In this document: positions 1 through 11,303 of the stretch, in pieces | How positions within the stretch are numbered: position 1 is the first letter of the stretch | Layout: each line of letters starts with the position of its first letter | Assembly: GCF_000003815.2 (NCBI RefSeq) | Contig: NC_049983.1 | Span: forward strand, 15,329,060 to 15,393,059 | Length of the DNA stretch: 64,000 nucleotides | Direction: 5' to 3' | From: Branchiostoma floridae | Taxonomy: Eukaryota > Chordata > Leptocardii > Amphioxiformes > Branchiostomatidae | Notes under the pieces: generated by a model | Databases searched by the model: none | What the model was told of the DNA's origin: nothing | Seen by the model: only the letters and a program-made list of their open reading frames with translations | Translations under genes and position numbers: made by a program

Positions 1-335
1 ACTTCCGGTACACGATGTTCACGACCTGTTCTATGTATAAGCTGGTATCAGGGTAAAAACAAAGCTCTAATAAGCCATACCGGAAGTACGTGCTAGTGCG
101 AGAATCTGATACAGTTGTGTTAGAGTATCTTTTCCTGTGTACCCCTCTTGATCTCCGAGCAGATGACAAGAGGCCATACCCCGAAGTACGTGTTTGTGTG
201 TGAGATACAGAGGTACAAGCTTTGGGACTACCTTTACCTGTCAGTTATTCCAGCCCGTAGTAACTTACGGAGGTCTGTAGAATTCTGCCAATTGCTGAAA
301 AAGATCAAGAAAGTTCCACACCAACATGGCAGTCA

Positions 336-540
336 GCTACTTACCAAGCAGAGGTGGGGTTTCAGCGGCCTTTAAATTTTGACGTGCATTAGGCGTTTTT
401 GTCAAGCTTTCTATTTTGTAGCGCTTTCCTGGCCGGTGGACATGACGAAAACTGTACAAGATAGAAAGCCCGACAAAAACAGCTAACTGTTGAAAACTTC
501 AAGAAACAGCGGAATCTTTGCTTAGACTCTAGAGAGTAGC
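336..540. repeat. MITE-like nested hairpin, CCAAGCAGAG family
   Basis: Both ends read gctact followed by a degenerate ccaagcagag motif in opposite orientation. Inside, tcaagctttctattttgta faces tacaagatagaaagcccga, giving a nested inverted repeat around a short central segment containing ggccggtggacatg. There is no coding capacity. Relatives lie near 29.1 kb, 55.8 kb and 59.3 kb, which is what indicates a mobile non-autonomous element. Confidence 0.55.
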
Positions 541-2136
541 GGTCAGCTCTATTGACTTGAAACTAACTGTGTGAAAATGCTTTCTAGCTGTCACGAGTCA
601 TAACGGTCTTTCCCCCCAAACGCCCACATAACGCCCCTAGTACAGGCTGTTGTGGTATGTACTTTCCTGAATATAACGGACGTGTGCACATGTACAGCGA
701 TTTACATTCCTGAGAACGTACGTATCTTCTGGAATTAGAAGCGAAGTCAGAGTAGCAAGAATCACATTGCGTAGGAGGAAGCGCCGGAGGTTATGGAAAA
801 CTATAGGAAAGAAAAGGGAGAGAACAATATACGGTAGATATGCGGTAGATAATCTATTTCAGGAGGACACAATTCTGTAATGCAGTAGTAATACACTTCG
901 CGGTGCCAAGATTTCGTGAAAGAAACCGAGAAAAAACGCGAACATTTCAACTTATGGGCTGTACTGCATCCCAAGGAATGGTGTGTAAATCTCCGGAGTT
1001 TTATCCATTGAAACGGGTTGAAGTTCTAGGCTCGCTTAACATGGTTGGCGAGTTGTAGGGGTAACCCATCTGTCTCAAGATGAAATAAATAAATAAATAA
1101 AAAAGCCTAGAATACCAGAAAAAAAGACTTTTAACCAGCATATTAACCAGCTGGGAGGTCTATTATCGAACTTGACCTTTGTCTCCCCGACACCTGTCCA
1201 CCTATCAAATATCATCAAACATCCATCCACAACTTCTTCAGTTGTGCTGTTTACAAACAAACAACAAACAAACATACGTCCACAGCAAATCCATCCACCA
1301 TAGCAAAACCTAAAACATCTATCCTAGCGAAGGTAAAAAAATGACTATAATGAACAGGTACACATGCAGCATATATACATGTATATATAGGTGAGGCGGG
1401 CCCAGCTGCAAACCCGCGCCAATCCGATGTGAGGTAAAGTGGGCTATACAGGAATTGTACAGAAGAAAGTAGAAACCGCGAGTGCAAGTGCGCGCGTGTG
1501 TGTTTGTGCTTACATGTATGTATGCTTGCGCGTGTGTATGTGTACATGTTCATCTGTATGTGTGTTTGTTTGTTTGTTTGCAAGCGACTTTTTCTGAGCG
1601 TAATTGTTTATGCGCGCTTGTGCGCCCGCGCGTGGTGTGTCTGTCTGTGTATGCGTACGTGTGCGTGCATGTAACGCTTCGATTATCTTCAATTCTTCAT
1701 CCCAAACGAACTCCAGAAAAAGCCAAAATACCCCTTGCAAATATCAAACGCATTAGAAAACGGCGGTACCAGCTGCAAACTCGCGCCAATCTATAGCTTT
1801 ACGAGTCCAATGTCACGATCCCCCGCCGGTGCAGCCGCTTCTGAGTGCACTTTTACAAATTGATCATTCTAACGCGGAGAGCTTTTAGCTCTGATTAACA
1901 GCGGGAGGCTGATTCTTTGTTTTATATGTACAGCATGCGGCATGCCAGACGGGTTAACCTTGAACTGGTGCTTTGTGTGGGAACAAACAAGCCACGGTTG
2001 TTGGGTAGTTCTCGGAGTAAAAATGTTTGTTACATGAGTCATCACAGTAGTTCCGTGAATTCATTTACTTTCTCAGGAACGCAACTTTGCGATACGAGTA
2101 GAAATACTTCGGTAGTGCGGTAGTATTGGAAATAGT
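541..2136. other. Intergenic, no gene recognised
   Basis: Only short open frames without splice signals or protein-like composition are present. The stretch holds one TG-rich microsatellite (given separately). The words aacccgcgccaatc and aactcgcgccaatc occur at about 1411 and 1778, so the microsatellite sits between two copies of a short repeat. Confidence 0.5.
1484..1680. repeat. Impure (TG)n microsatellite
   Basis: An alternating purine-pyrimidine tract of tgtg, tgcg and tgta words. It produces spurious Cys/Val-rich frames on the plus strand and Thr/His-rich frames on the minus strand, which should not be read as genes. Confidence 0.85.
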
Positions 2137-2285
2137 AATCTCTAAGCAGGTCTACAGTAAAGCAGGTCCTACAGTAAGTTTTATGTTAGTAACATAAGAT
2201 AGTATCAAAAGCTGGCGTAGGAGCTGCGGTTGCCAATGAACACCACTAGGCCTGCGACACTCCTTTGCCAGCTTTTCATGCCAAA
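2137..2285. repeat. MITE-like element, decayed (CTCCAAGCAG family, second subfamily)
   Basis: It begins with ctctaagcaggtctacagta and contains taagatagtatcaaaagctgg facing gccagcttttcatgcc. The same core occurs at 13003-13170 and 55370-55525. The right terminus is eroded. Confidence 0.5.
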
Positions 2286-2629
2286 ATTCTCGGCTCTAGG
2301 GTATAGGCTATAGCTAACACGCACCCAAGAAAATTTTACAGTAGGCCCATCTGAGTTAGGCCCTGATAGACACGATGTACGATGTGAGATCGGACCGAGT
2401 CTGGTACCCAGGCCATTTGGCTAATAGTCCAACAGTTTATACAGAACATTCTCTCCATGTAAAAACAAGGGATCTAGTTCCAAAGCAACCTCCAAGCGGA
2501 ATGTCACAGCAAGTAAACATGACCTTGCTAGTCCCCCATTCTTCTATTCAGTGTTCCAAACCGTTGCAAAGAAGACTGGCAGGCATTAGAGAGAGGGAGA
2601 AAAAAAAGGTCGAGAATACCAGTACATGA

Positions 2630-2735
2630 CATGTACATATACATATACATGTACATGTACATGCACATGTACATGTACAGGGCAACCAAATATAAATATA
2701 TACATTCGTTTGTACATGTACATGTACATTAATAT
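2630..2735. repeat. ACATGT palindromic simple repeat
   Basis: A run of acatgtac and atacat words, each self-complementary, interrupted by a short tataaatata spacer. Confidence 0.8.
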
Positions 2736-3960
2736 ATCCATTCGTTCGTCCGTTGCTTTCTTCATTTATTCGTCCGTTCACAGGTGTGTTACCTGCTGAT
2801 AAAAGACGTGCCACCAAAAACAGGACGAACCACCTCACATCTGAAGGCGAGTCCACTCCTCGTGGGGGGGGGGGGGCATTCACCCCTTTGAACTGTGAAC
2901 TTAACACACACAAAAATTACAAAATGATGAACCCCTAACAACTGCTTGGAGACGCCAGACGAGTCCACTCCCACGCTCAACGGGGGGTGGGGTGAACTAC
3001 TCAGTGCTCTGTGAAGTGCTTCTTCTGTGAACTTGTTAACACGTAGTCGTGACCGGATGACAGACCTCATTTTACTCGGATCGCTTCACACCCCTGACTC
3101 AATAAAACAAATAGACCCGGGCCAGGAAATGATATAGAAAACATTCATTCAGTCGTCCATATACATGAGTATCGAGTTATCTATCTGAGCTTGTTAACTG
3201 AGAATCTGAACCTAGTTGATCCTAGCTTATTCGAATTGTCTATAACGCAAAACATTTCAAAACGCAGGTCCAAGGTAAACATCAAACAGATGAGATGTAT
3301 GAGTTGGCGTTATTTTCCATGCCTTTTCAGGAATTTTGCTCTCGTCTTTCAAGTATAAAATGGAACAGAGAACACGCGTAGCAAGTCTCCAAGAAGATGT
3401 TTATGAACCATGTTTAGTAGTCTACTAGACTACGCTATATTATAGGGAAAATAGGGGAGTTTTGCGATCAGAGGAGTTCGCTGGCCGTGCTCCGGAGGGG
3501 AAACAGAATCTTAGCATGGACTGACTCCCGTGGCCAGTTTCCCGAATTTTCCGATCCCCGTACCCCCACAGGAAGGCCTGGTGGAGGCTACAGTTAGTTT
3601 AGTAGGATTGAAGCAGGCAGGTGAACCCCTCGCCCATCTGCTCGGAGATTACACCCCGGGTCTGAAGCTGACCTCCCGTCGCGGGCCTGACGGATCGGAT
3701 TAACCTCCCACCCCGGTAATCCGCTGAGAAATCCGACAAGTCGGTTTCTACCCCTGGTGTCAGGATGATGGACTCACGATAGGGCCAAGGAGATTAGAGA
3801 ACCTCTTCTTCAACCTCCTTGATATATAGGACTGGGCCAGGCCGCTTTTATATTGCAATCCTATAGCCTATTGCCAAGCCAATTTGATGTAGTGGTTCTA
3901 GGATTGGCCTACTTCAATTTGACAGTCTTCCCATTTATCAAATAATCTAAGGGTTCATCT

Positions 3961-4080
3961 TTGAAAGGTTAAAACCAACCTTTCTTTCTTTTTCTTTTTG
4001 AATTCTTTTCTTTCTTTGTTTTCCTACATTCTTTCCTTCCTTCTCTTCCTTTCCTTCTTCCTTTCTTTCTTTCATCCATT
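3961..4080. repeat. Polypyrimidine (CTTT)n-rich tract
   Basis: Dominated by tttctttc, ttcctt and cttcc words on the plus strand; a decayed tetranucleotide microsatellite. Confidence 0.75.
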
Positions 4081-4492
4081 CAATTAACGTCCTACCAAAA
4101 TTCCAGAAATCAAGTTGGTGACGCCATAGTTTCTGATAAACTTAAGAAAAAACGCTGTCCGGAGACCCAATTCTGTCACTATATATCAACTATAGCGTGT
4201 AATATTCTTTAAATTGGGCCAATGCTGACAAGACACTTTATCAAAATGAATTATATGCACTCTATGTCAACACCTATTTGAAACGATTGAACCGGCAAAT
4301 ATTGTCACCTCTCATAATCCCACCAGGTGCCGTAAGACCGCCACTTAGATAACTGACATTAACAAATACGCCAGTACAGTACGAAGGCCATATCAAGAAA
4401 GTTTTTAACATGTGGATAGCTGACGTGTGCAATCCTTAGGAATACTTTAGCTAATATAGATCCAACTCATCGTTTTCTGCTTGTGTGTTTTT

Positions 4493-4655
4493 ATTGTTTA
4501 TTTTGCAAAAATAATGCCCGAGGGCTAATTGCATACACAGTCTCAAGAACTAAGAGGGGTAAGTACATAAAACTAGTGTCTAATCAACTACATGATACTA
4601 TGGATACTATTGTCGGGTTTGACTTCTTCTTTGAAGGCAGTGGTTTATTTACTGG
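4493..4655. repeat. Dispersed repeat, copy 1 (partner at 33.15 kb)
   Basis: Shares tgcccgagggctaattgcat and gacttcttctttgaaggcag with 33150-33282, in the same order and orientation, with a variable middle. No coding potential, so probably a fragment of an interspersed element. Confidence 0.6.
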
Positions 4656-5545
4656 ATTGAACAGGTATAGGTGTACAGAGTGGTAGCCTCTACCAGGCTC
4701 CGCGGATCGGTAGACTATAGAGTCTATGAGCGCTAGGGGAATAGCCGCCAAAAGATCCGAATACGTTTACTCACTTCACTATATGTCCATTTTCTACAAT
4801 TAGAACACCGCAGATCCTGGTAGAAGCCACAGAGTGGAACTGTCGTCCATTATCAACAATTTGAGTATTTTTAGCCCTTTTCGTCAACAGACCCCCGCAA
4901 AATGTTGAAATGTTTACGTTCATGGGGCCTTCACTTTTGACATTTTACCCAGACCCCTGCCACATGAACATGCGTAATGAGTACTCGACATGATCGGTCA
5001 ATTATTCGCCAAATTATTCGCCAAATTATTCGCCAATTTCACTTTCCTTGCCGCCACCAAAGGATCCTGTTGGAGACTACAACATTATCGCATAGCTTAA
5101 AACAAGACCTGTAAACAAGACTGCCATTTCTGGCATTCCAGGCGAATTTGTACACCGTTAACTACGTGTAGTAGCCAGCCTACAACACGCCGATAAACGG
5201 TGTATGGACCACGCTATCCTGCTGGCAGAATTAGGGCATTGATGACAGGCCGTCATGGCCAGTGGTTCAGGTTAATAGGTCATGTAGGGGATTTCCTCCT
5301 CTCCAGGCAGATGATTCGGTCGGGATTTCAGTTTTCGTCTGCCTCCCTCTACTAGTGGTGAGGAATATTGATTGGGTTGATAATATTCTGTAAACGTTGA
5401 CTCTGAAGAATTTTCCTGAGTCAACAAGCTATCCTCCAAGCAGAGGTTACGAGGTGGGGTAAAATAGGAGGGAGGCAGGCAAGAAGAAGAAAAGAAATAA
5501 CCGCACTTCCTTTTATTTCTGGCTAAAACGCATCACGTTAATACT

Positions 5546-6078
5546 GATAATGGTTTGTCCCTGAGAACGGAACATTCATAACGGTCTGTCCCTCAAAACC
5601 GAACGTTGACAACGGTTTCCCCCTTGAAATGTTTGTCCCCGAAAACGGAATATTGACAACGGTTTGTCCCCGAAAATGAAACGTTGACAACGGTTTGTCC
5701 CCGAAAACGGAATAATGACAACGGTTGTCTCTGAAAATGGAACATTGACAACGTTTTGTCCCCTGAAACGGAATATTGACCAGGGTTTGTCCCCGAAAGC
5801 GGAATATTGACAACGGCTTGTCCCGGAAAACGGAATGTTAACAACGGTTTGTCGCTGAAAATGGGAATTGATAACCTTGGGTTTGTCCCCGAAAACGGAA
5901 CATTGATAACGGTTTGTCCATCAAAACGGAACGTTGAAAACGGGTCGTCCCCGAAAATGGAATACTTGTACATGTATTGGCAACGGCCCGATTGTCCCTG
6001 AAAACGGAATTTTGACAACGAGTTGTCCCTGAAAATGAAATATTGACAAGGGGTTGCTCCCAAAAACGGGTACCCGCA
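5546..6078. repeat. 31-bp minisatellite, about 17 copies
   Basis: The consensus unit is built around ggtttgtccccgaaaacgga followed by atattgaca, 31 bp in well-preserved copies. Roughly 17 degenerate copies lie head to tail; a few carry small insertions, such as a tacatg-rich one near 5970. Because 31 is not a multiple of three, the minus-strand reading frame rotates through three translations of the same unit and stays open for long stretches (182 codons at 5593-6141). This is best explained by a stop-free unit rather than a gene. Confidence 0.85.
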
Positions 6079-6089
6079 GAACAGATATT

Positions 6090-7285
6090 GAATACAACAC
6101 GAGGCAGTCCGTGAAGCGGTGTATATTTCAGTGTTCCACATTCGCGTTCAGACAATTTGCCTCACAAATTGCAGATAATTAATCCACCTGTTCACAGTAA
6201 AGCTACTACAGGTCAACCTGATTTCATCGATTTTTGGCGCCGCTGAAAGAAAAGAGGATGCCCGGTCAATATAATTATAAAGACAGATGAATTATGACAT
6301 CATATCAACTAATTCGATCATCAGTTTTAACGTAAAATTTATCGAACAAAGCAAAAATGATAAAGTTTAAGATCATTCCTGAAAGGGAGAAAATAATAGT
6401 AGTAAGAAAATTATGATTGGGAAAGCAAAAATTTTTCCGCCTTCCTTGAAAGAAAACCGTCTACGATTCAAGGAATTTGTCGTTAACGTCTTGAGTCTTG
6501 GAATCAGCAGGAAAAGTATGAAAAATTGCACCGGTCGTCAACTATCCCCGAGGCAAGAAACTACGTATTTCCTTTTCCTCATAATTTGTTCTCCGAAATT
6601 AGCCGGCAGCCAATTCCTTTGTCTTCCTGTTAATTTCCTGTTGTGTTTGGAATTCCAATTGGAGTTGGGACAAAGCGATAATTATGTCTAGGAAAAAAAT
6701 GTTGTGTTTCCTTTTTCCCTACCTACCCTAGAATAAATTTCCCTAAAAAACTGCCGACCCTAGACTTTTATTTGCGTGGGCACTGCTTCCTATTGTAATA
6801 CAAAAAGCTGCTTGTCCTATCTGACGAAAGAGAAATTAACGTTATCCACTGATCTGATGTTTACAAAAAAAGAAGTTAATTCTTACCAAGGAGGTTAAAA
6901 AAAGGTAAACTACTTGTTCTTACCTATCGATCCTATTTTCTTCGGCCCGTTCGGGACTGAAACAGGAAACGCAATTTTTTCCTAGGCCTTATCATGGACA
7001 GGGCATTTACAAAACCAAAGCAGGTAGGAACAAATTCTAAGACAAAGAAAACAAACGAGCGATTGTATACGTAACTCGAGCCGCGTTCTTCCCGTAAGTG
7101 GCCTCCGGACATACGCACTTCATTTCCCATTGGGAGTTCGGGGTTCAGTCGCCTTGGGGTATTGTCTGCCTCTGTTCATTTGTGCACGAGGCTAACCACC
7201 CAGCAGATGTAGCGATTAAATTTTGAAGAAAAAAAAGCAACATTTTCCGCCTTCATTTTTCCCCACACAACCATACATATGTTCT
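6090..7285. other. Intergenic, no gene recognised
   Basis: AT-rich with several short open frames. The longest (6413-6691, plus) has no recognisable domain and no splice context. No repeat structure was noticed. Confidence 0.4.
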
Positions 7286-7470
7286 ACATCCAGTATTGTC
7301 GCTGAAAAAAGTTTAGCATTGTACTATGATTAGTACCAACACAGATGAGCTTCCATCATTCCATGATAATTTGAGAATGATAGTATGATCCTGAAGAGGG
7401 CGATAGTGGACGTTGAAAATTTGATCCGTGTGTACTTTTGTGTTGGGAGAAAGTTTAGTAGTTCACTATT
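7286..7470. repeat. MITE-like element related to 38545-38735
   Basis: Contains ccaacacagatgagcttcca, which occurs reverse-complemented at about 38550, and ttgaaaatttgatcc followed by tttgtgttgg and agaaagttta, which recurs at about 38680-38720. The two loci share both end modules, as copies of one element would. Confidence 0.5.
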
Positions 7471-7715
7471 TGTACGCTGAAGAAATCTAGTGACGCTGAA
7501 GAAGAGTGATGGGTGTACATGTCACTTAAACTTTGACGTCCGGAAGTGATCAACGAATCTTACCTATAGCTAGTTGTAGAGGTTTTAATTTGCGTTAAAC
7601 ATATTATGTAGTGAGCAGCAAACGTTGCATTTTCCGATATTTTCATTTTTACTTCATCTTTATTCTCGTTTTTACATCTGCTTCGAGTTATCAATACCAC
7701 CAAACCATTTCACGC

Positions 7716-7824
7716 TAGCCTGGGTACCAACCGTATTCTAACGGGGCTCCCTACACTCGCTTTTTTAGGGTAGCGACTAGCGAGTGTAAGGAGCCCCGGT
7801 AGAATACGGATGGTACCCAGGCTA
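7716..7824. repeat. Hairpin MITE with TAGCCTGGGTACC termini
   Basis: A 109-bp near-palindrome. tagcctgggtacc faces ggtacccaggcta, and cgtattctaacggggctcc faces ggagccccggtagaatacg. A small centre contains agcgactagcg. The right half is repeated almost verbatim at 59782-59840, and diverged relatives occur at 19976-20098 and 59549-59669. Confidence 0.7.
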
Positions 7825-7829
7825 ATTTC

Positions 7830-10220
7830 ACGCGGCCATGTCCGCAATCTCCGATCTCATTAATATTTCAGTGGTCTGGAGCTATTTTAGATTTAATTCG
7901 GCGCAATCAAATTACACCGTACAAACGATTACGTTTCGCTACGTGTCCCCTTACCTGCACGGCTGACTTGCTCGCGTTATTTTTTCCTAATGATGCATAC
8001 GAGTAATGCATGTACTGCAAATTCATTTACAGACGCGGACGGGCCAGCGGTTTTTGTTTTTTCTTCTTCGTTCTGAGTTTGCAGTTGATAAAATTCTACA
8101 GTAGAATATTAACGCATTGGACAGACATTCGTGCAGAGGTGACCGCGAAAATAAACCCCCTTTATATAATTAATTAATCACTTGCAGGCACATACTCAAC
8201 ATGTACACCTTCCCTTGGTTTTGACACAGTGGCTTCGTCCAGACAAAATACATTTAGCTGTAAATCATCGAGAAAAGTCCCAACATAAGGATGAGTTCTA
8301 CGATTTTTGCACTCTCTAAAATTTAAATAGACAAAGGAGAGACTGATATCAAATTGTTTATGAGCCTAACTTCTCCTCGGCGAGTACTAGTAGCAAATTT
8401 GCAGAACCCTTGAGACTTTGTACCATTTGGAGTGGACATTGTTTTCACACCGTGTAAAGAGATGTCTGTTTCTGTTTACTTCAGACAAATATAACACGGC
8501 TTCGTCAAACAATGGTCACATCCGAAGCACTGTCACAAGACTGACATGATCGAAAAATGAATCAATTTTCTTTCAGGTCAGTTTCTGAAATTCAAACCCA
8601 TCTTGCACTTGATATTTATTGTTATAAATATCACACAATCTATGTTTAGTTTTTCATATCATCAATAAAAAGTAACAGGTAGGGTAAAGATAACAATGAA
8701 TGATAAGCAGAAATCGCGTCTACATAATTATGCCCTTGGTCTATGCATGGGGAACTGTATAATGTTTGTTGTTTCTGCTGCTATTGTTTACACGTGGTTG
8801 TTTTCACACTGAATAAGTCAATAATTCACGACCCTCTGTCGATATTAGCGGCTCCCAAAACCAATTAGGTCCAATTGTAATCCGTAAATGCCGGAAGTGG
8901 CGCACAATAGGTAGGAGGGAGGGGGGCGCATGTGGTCCTTCTTCGCGCAACAAAGGTTAGGATTGGTATTGGTTGGTAAAAGCAAGGACGTAACGTCCTT
9001 GGTAAAAGACATGGTATATTTTATGTCTTTGGCTTGAAATTAATGAAGCCAATGTTTAGTAAATAACATTTTTCAACACCAACAAAAAGTACATTTTCAA
9101 GTTGCCATTTCGATCGGATTGTTTGTAAGCTTCGAGAAGATGTAAGGCTTCGCGTTGTTGTGCAAAACAAGTCAAGGTCCAGCTGTAACATCTGCTTGAA
9201 TTTATAGCAGCAACACATATCTTTGTATGCGTCATGTTTTAAACATTTATTCCTTTGCACAACAAAGTAACTGAAATTAAGTTAACATTGTTAACTTATC
9301 AGATACTGGATTTTAAAAGGTTGATTTCTTTGCTTATCTGTGATTTTTTTTTCACAAACCTAGATTAACTTAGTATTCATGAAACGGTGATCTTTTAGCA
9401 AAAGAACACCTGCCTCTGGAGTTGAATAACCAATTGAGTCAAAGATCTCCTTGTCTGACCCATTTCCACTTCCCAATAGCACAGGTCTGACTTACTCGAA
9501 CAAATTGTATAAACATTACAGCTATAGAATTACAGCTTAGAACAAACATGACACGAAAAGCCGGTGTGAAATATGGCGTGTCTATATAATTGCACTTGAA
9601 ACGGAAATGTTCTCATCTTCAGAAAGATTCGTGACAAAATTAAGTATTAGTGTCGCAATTGTAAAATCCTTCAATTCCTCATACTTTATAGACTTTAAGC
9701 CACGTGATTTCAATACCTCGTAAGTACAACAATATACGCTCAACGGAATGAATTCTTTTCACTCTACGACTCTTGAATAAATGATACGAACTTACAAACA
9801 AAATCTATTTGCTTGATAAATGTACATCTAGCATAAACTAATGGTTTACTTTTCGTGCCTTGAATTGTAGGCTTGGAATAATATCTCTTTTCACGGTTCC
9901 CTTGCTCTGAATAAGGTTTTGTGTATCTATAATATATCGTGTGCGTGGCTCTTTAGTAGAGCCCATTGGAACGTGTCAGTCTTTTGTTGCACGGTAAATG
10001 GCATATTCTTCGTACAAAAAAATCTCTTGTTTGTTACAGCTTTGTCCCAGGCCTTTACTTTAGTATACACAAATAGAATTCTAATACAAAACTCTTGCAT
10101 TGATAGAAGCTGGAATAGTATAATAAATAACGGACTTCAGAAATATTAATATTCATCATAATTTGGCTCCCGCCGCAAATTTGTCATCATCATCATTATT
10201 ACAACAATATTTATGTGCAG
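7830..10220. other. Intergenic, AT-rich, no gene recognised
   Basis: No exon-like frame was seen on either strand. A 19-nt near-palindrome built on caaggacgt lies at 8983-9001, flanked by direct repeats of ggtaaaag. The part next to 10.22 kb may include the 3' UTR of the minus-strand receptor gene, but no confident poly(A) signal was found. Confidence 0.4.
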
Positions 10221-10223
10221 GTG

Positions 10224-11299
10224 CTACAAGTTTTTTTGAGCGGCCTTGCGGAATTCTCGGCTAAATAGAACGCACAAGAAAGGGTTGACACAGACCTGTA
10301 CATATGTCATCCATGCCGAAATAGTCATGAACGCGCTGGGAATTGTCCGTTCTTTCGCCAGCATGTGCCAGTACGACTGCACCAGGTACGGTGTCCAGAG
10401 GACCAGGAACATAAAAATGATGACATAGTGCAGTCGGCTTGTCTTCTTTTCTGTCTGGAGCGTTCTCCATGGTAGCTTGTTGTTCCGCATGCTCGACGAG
10501 CTGCTGTTGTTGTTGTTTCGGGGCTGCTGTGGTTGTCTCCCGCCGCCCAGTACGGGGGGAGCCGGTCCTCTCCCGAACCCCTGCATCCAGTTCGCCGCTG
10601 CCTGCCCCGTGGCCCCCGGCCCGAAAAAAGTCCAGTTGTGTGACAGCGCGGGTACAAAGACAACAGGGTTCATCTTCCGATGCATGCGCATGAATACGAA
10701 GAGTCTCAAATAGATTAGATGGGTCGCAAACAGCACGATTGAGAGGATCAGGAGAAATCCTAAGGTGTCGTTGGTCAGGTAGTGTTTGTGGCGGAAATTG
10801 CACTGCTCCTCTTCCCGAATGAATTCGTAAGTGCCCAGACCGAACACGGGAGGGAAAGCCATGATGATGGCGACTGTCCAGATGACACAAATGAGCACCG
10901 CGCAGACGGAGCCCGTCAGCTTCTTCCTGTGGAACTTGCTGTGTGTCACCACGATGTATCTGGTGATGCTGACGGTGAAATGCGTGAAGATCACCCCGAA
11001 CAGGAGCATGGTGTTGAAAAACGCCACCACTTGGCACAAAGGGCGCCCGTAATCCAAACCGAATCGTTCACCACCGCGATGATGGCAAAAGGCAGACAGA
11101 AAACTGTTTTGACTAGGTCGGCCACAGATACGTTCGCCAGCAGGAAAAATGGCGGCTTGCGGAGGCCCTGCTCTTTGTACAGCACGTATAAAACTAGCGA
11201 GTTGCCCAGCAAGCTAGCCACGATCACCACGCCGAGCGTTACAGTCTTCACCAGGATCATACACAGGTCCTGCTGTGGTGTGTCCTGGTCCGCCGCCAT
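10224..11299 (-). CDS. SREB-family orphan GPCR (GPR85/GPR27/GPR173-like), with an apparent 1-base frameshift
   Basis: A class A seven-transmembrane receptor of the SREB family, orphan receptors known from vertebrate brain. The minus-strand frame opens at ATG 11299, after an in-frame TGA, and gives 86 residues covering TM1, TM2 and the first extracellular loop. It then continues one base back, from 11042, for 272 residues to the stop at 10224-10226. The joined length is about 358, close to the 370 of GPR85. Family signatures: FIREEEQCNF in extracellular loop 2; the block NWTFFGPGATGQAAANW with FGRGPAPP in intracellular loop 3; SITRY in place of DRY; NPFLC in place of NPxxY. Both disulfide cysteines (PLCQVV and EEQC) are present. 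Intracellular loop 3 has an extra Asn/Ser/Gln-rich run, and the C-tail is very short. It is intronless here, as vertebrate SREB coding regions are. The break falls at CCC (plus strand GGG, 11041-11043), where a fourth C restores the family sequence. Identity is near certain; intactness is not. Confidence 0.9.
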
Positions 11300-11303
11300 C
11301 TTG
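11292..11303 (-). promoter_or_regulatory. TISU/YY1-type element over the SREB start codon
   Basis: The minus strand reads CAAGATGGCGGC across the receptor ATG, an exact fit to the TISU consensus SAASATGGCGGC. In mammals this directs transcription from nearby and cap-proximal initiation on a very short 5' UTR. The function here is inferred. The element supports 11299 as the real start codon. Confidence 0.5.

Larger units (their letters stand above)
2736..5545. other. Intergenic, no gene recognised
   Basis: Holds a G13 run at 2864-2876, two weak copies of a gagtccactcc-plus-G-run segment (about 2847 and 2960), a pyrimidine-rich tract and one dispersed repeat, both listed separately. Short tandem words such as caaattattcgc occur near 5005-5035. 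No exon with consistent splice sites was seen. Confidence 0.45.

Noticed and set aside
1251-1740. Thr/His-rich and Cys/Val-rich frames on both strands
   Set aside because: Products of the TG-rich microsatellite; both strands are open for the same trivial reason.
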